Shown here: in pieces, positions 6,393-6,394 of the stretch
How positions within the stretch are numbered: the first letter of the stretch is position 1
Layout: each line of letters begins with the position of its first letter
Assembly: GCA_023419055.1 (NCBI GenBank)
Contig: JAEZYO010000334.1
Coordinates: 1-6,394 of the forward strand
Direction of reading: 5' to 3'
DNA length: 6,394 nucleotides
Origin: Pseudomonadota bacterium
GTDB lineage: Bacteria > Myxococcota > Polyangia > Polyangiales > Polyangiaceae
Notes under the pieces: generated by a model
Databases searched by the model: none
Seen by the model: only the letters and a program-made list of their open reading frames with translations
What the model was told of the DNA's origin: nothing
Program-made: the position numbers and the translations under genes

Positions 6393-6394
6393 GC

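Overview
The window is GC-rich chromosomal DNA from a bacterium, and the gene mix suggests a Myxococcota-type organism. That placement is inferred from the strong G/C preference at third codon positions, the density of predicted lipoproteins (three of five complete genes), a large secreted polysaccharide lyase, an ankyrin protein and a small Cys-rich lipoprotein. No rRNA, tRNA, CRISPR array, insertion sequence or phage gene was seen. It reads as an ordinary accessory/envelope region rather than a defence or mobile island.

Layout, left to right. (1) The last 41 codons of a plus-strand gene, probably a GH53-like glycoside hydrolase, end at 128 and are followed by an inverted repeat. (2) A 389-residue polytopic membrane protein of unknown function (271-1440, plus). 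(3) A lipoprotein c-type cytochrome with two CxxCH haem sites (1527-2732, plus). (4) A convergent lipoprotein of the pectate lyase PL1 superfamily with an N-terminal beta-sandwich region (4423-2762, minus). (5) An ankyrin-repeat protein with the N-terminal 'DLDHLKKQA' helical region (5843-4608, minus), with a 15-bp hairpin just beyond its stop. (6) A small Cys-rich lipoprotein (6063-6392, plus), divergent from the ankyrin gene.

The genes do not form one clear operon. Genes 2 and 3 share a strand with an 86-nt gap and could be co-transcribed. Genes 3 and 4 converge with only 29 nt between stops. Genes 4 and 5 share a strand, but a strong hairpin and a 184-nt gap separate them. The GH53-like tail and the PL1 protein could both act on pectic polymers (galactan side chains and polygalacturonate). 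They lie 2.6 kb apart on opposite strands, so a joint locus is only a suggestion.

The observation most worth checking is in the PL1 protein. It keeps the parallel beta-helix landmarks and most calcium-site acids, yet appears to lack the catalytic Arg and the companion Lys expected in classical pectate lyases. I did not find a convincing undescribed multi-gene system here.
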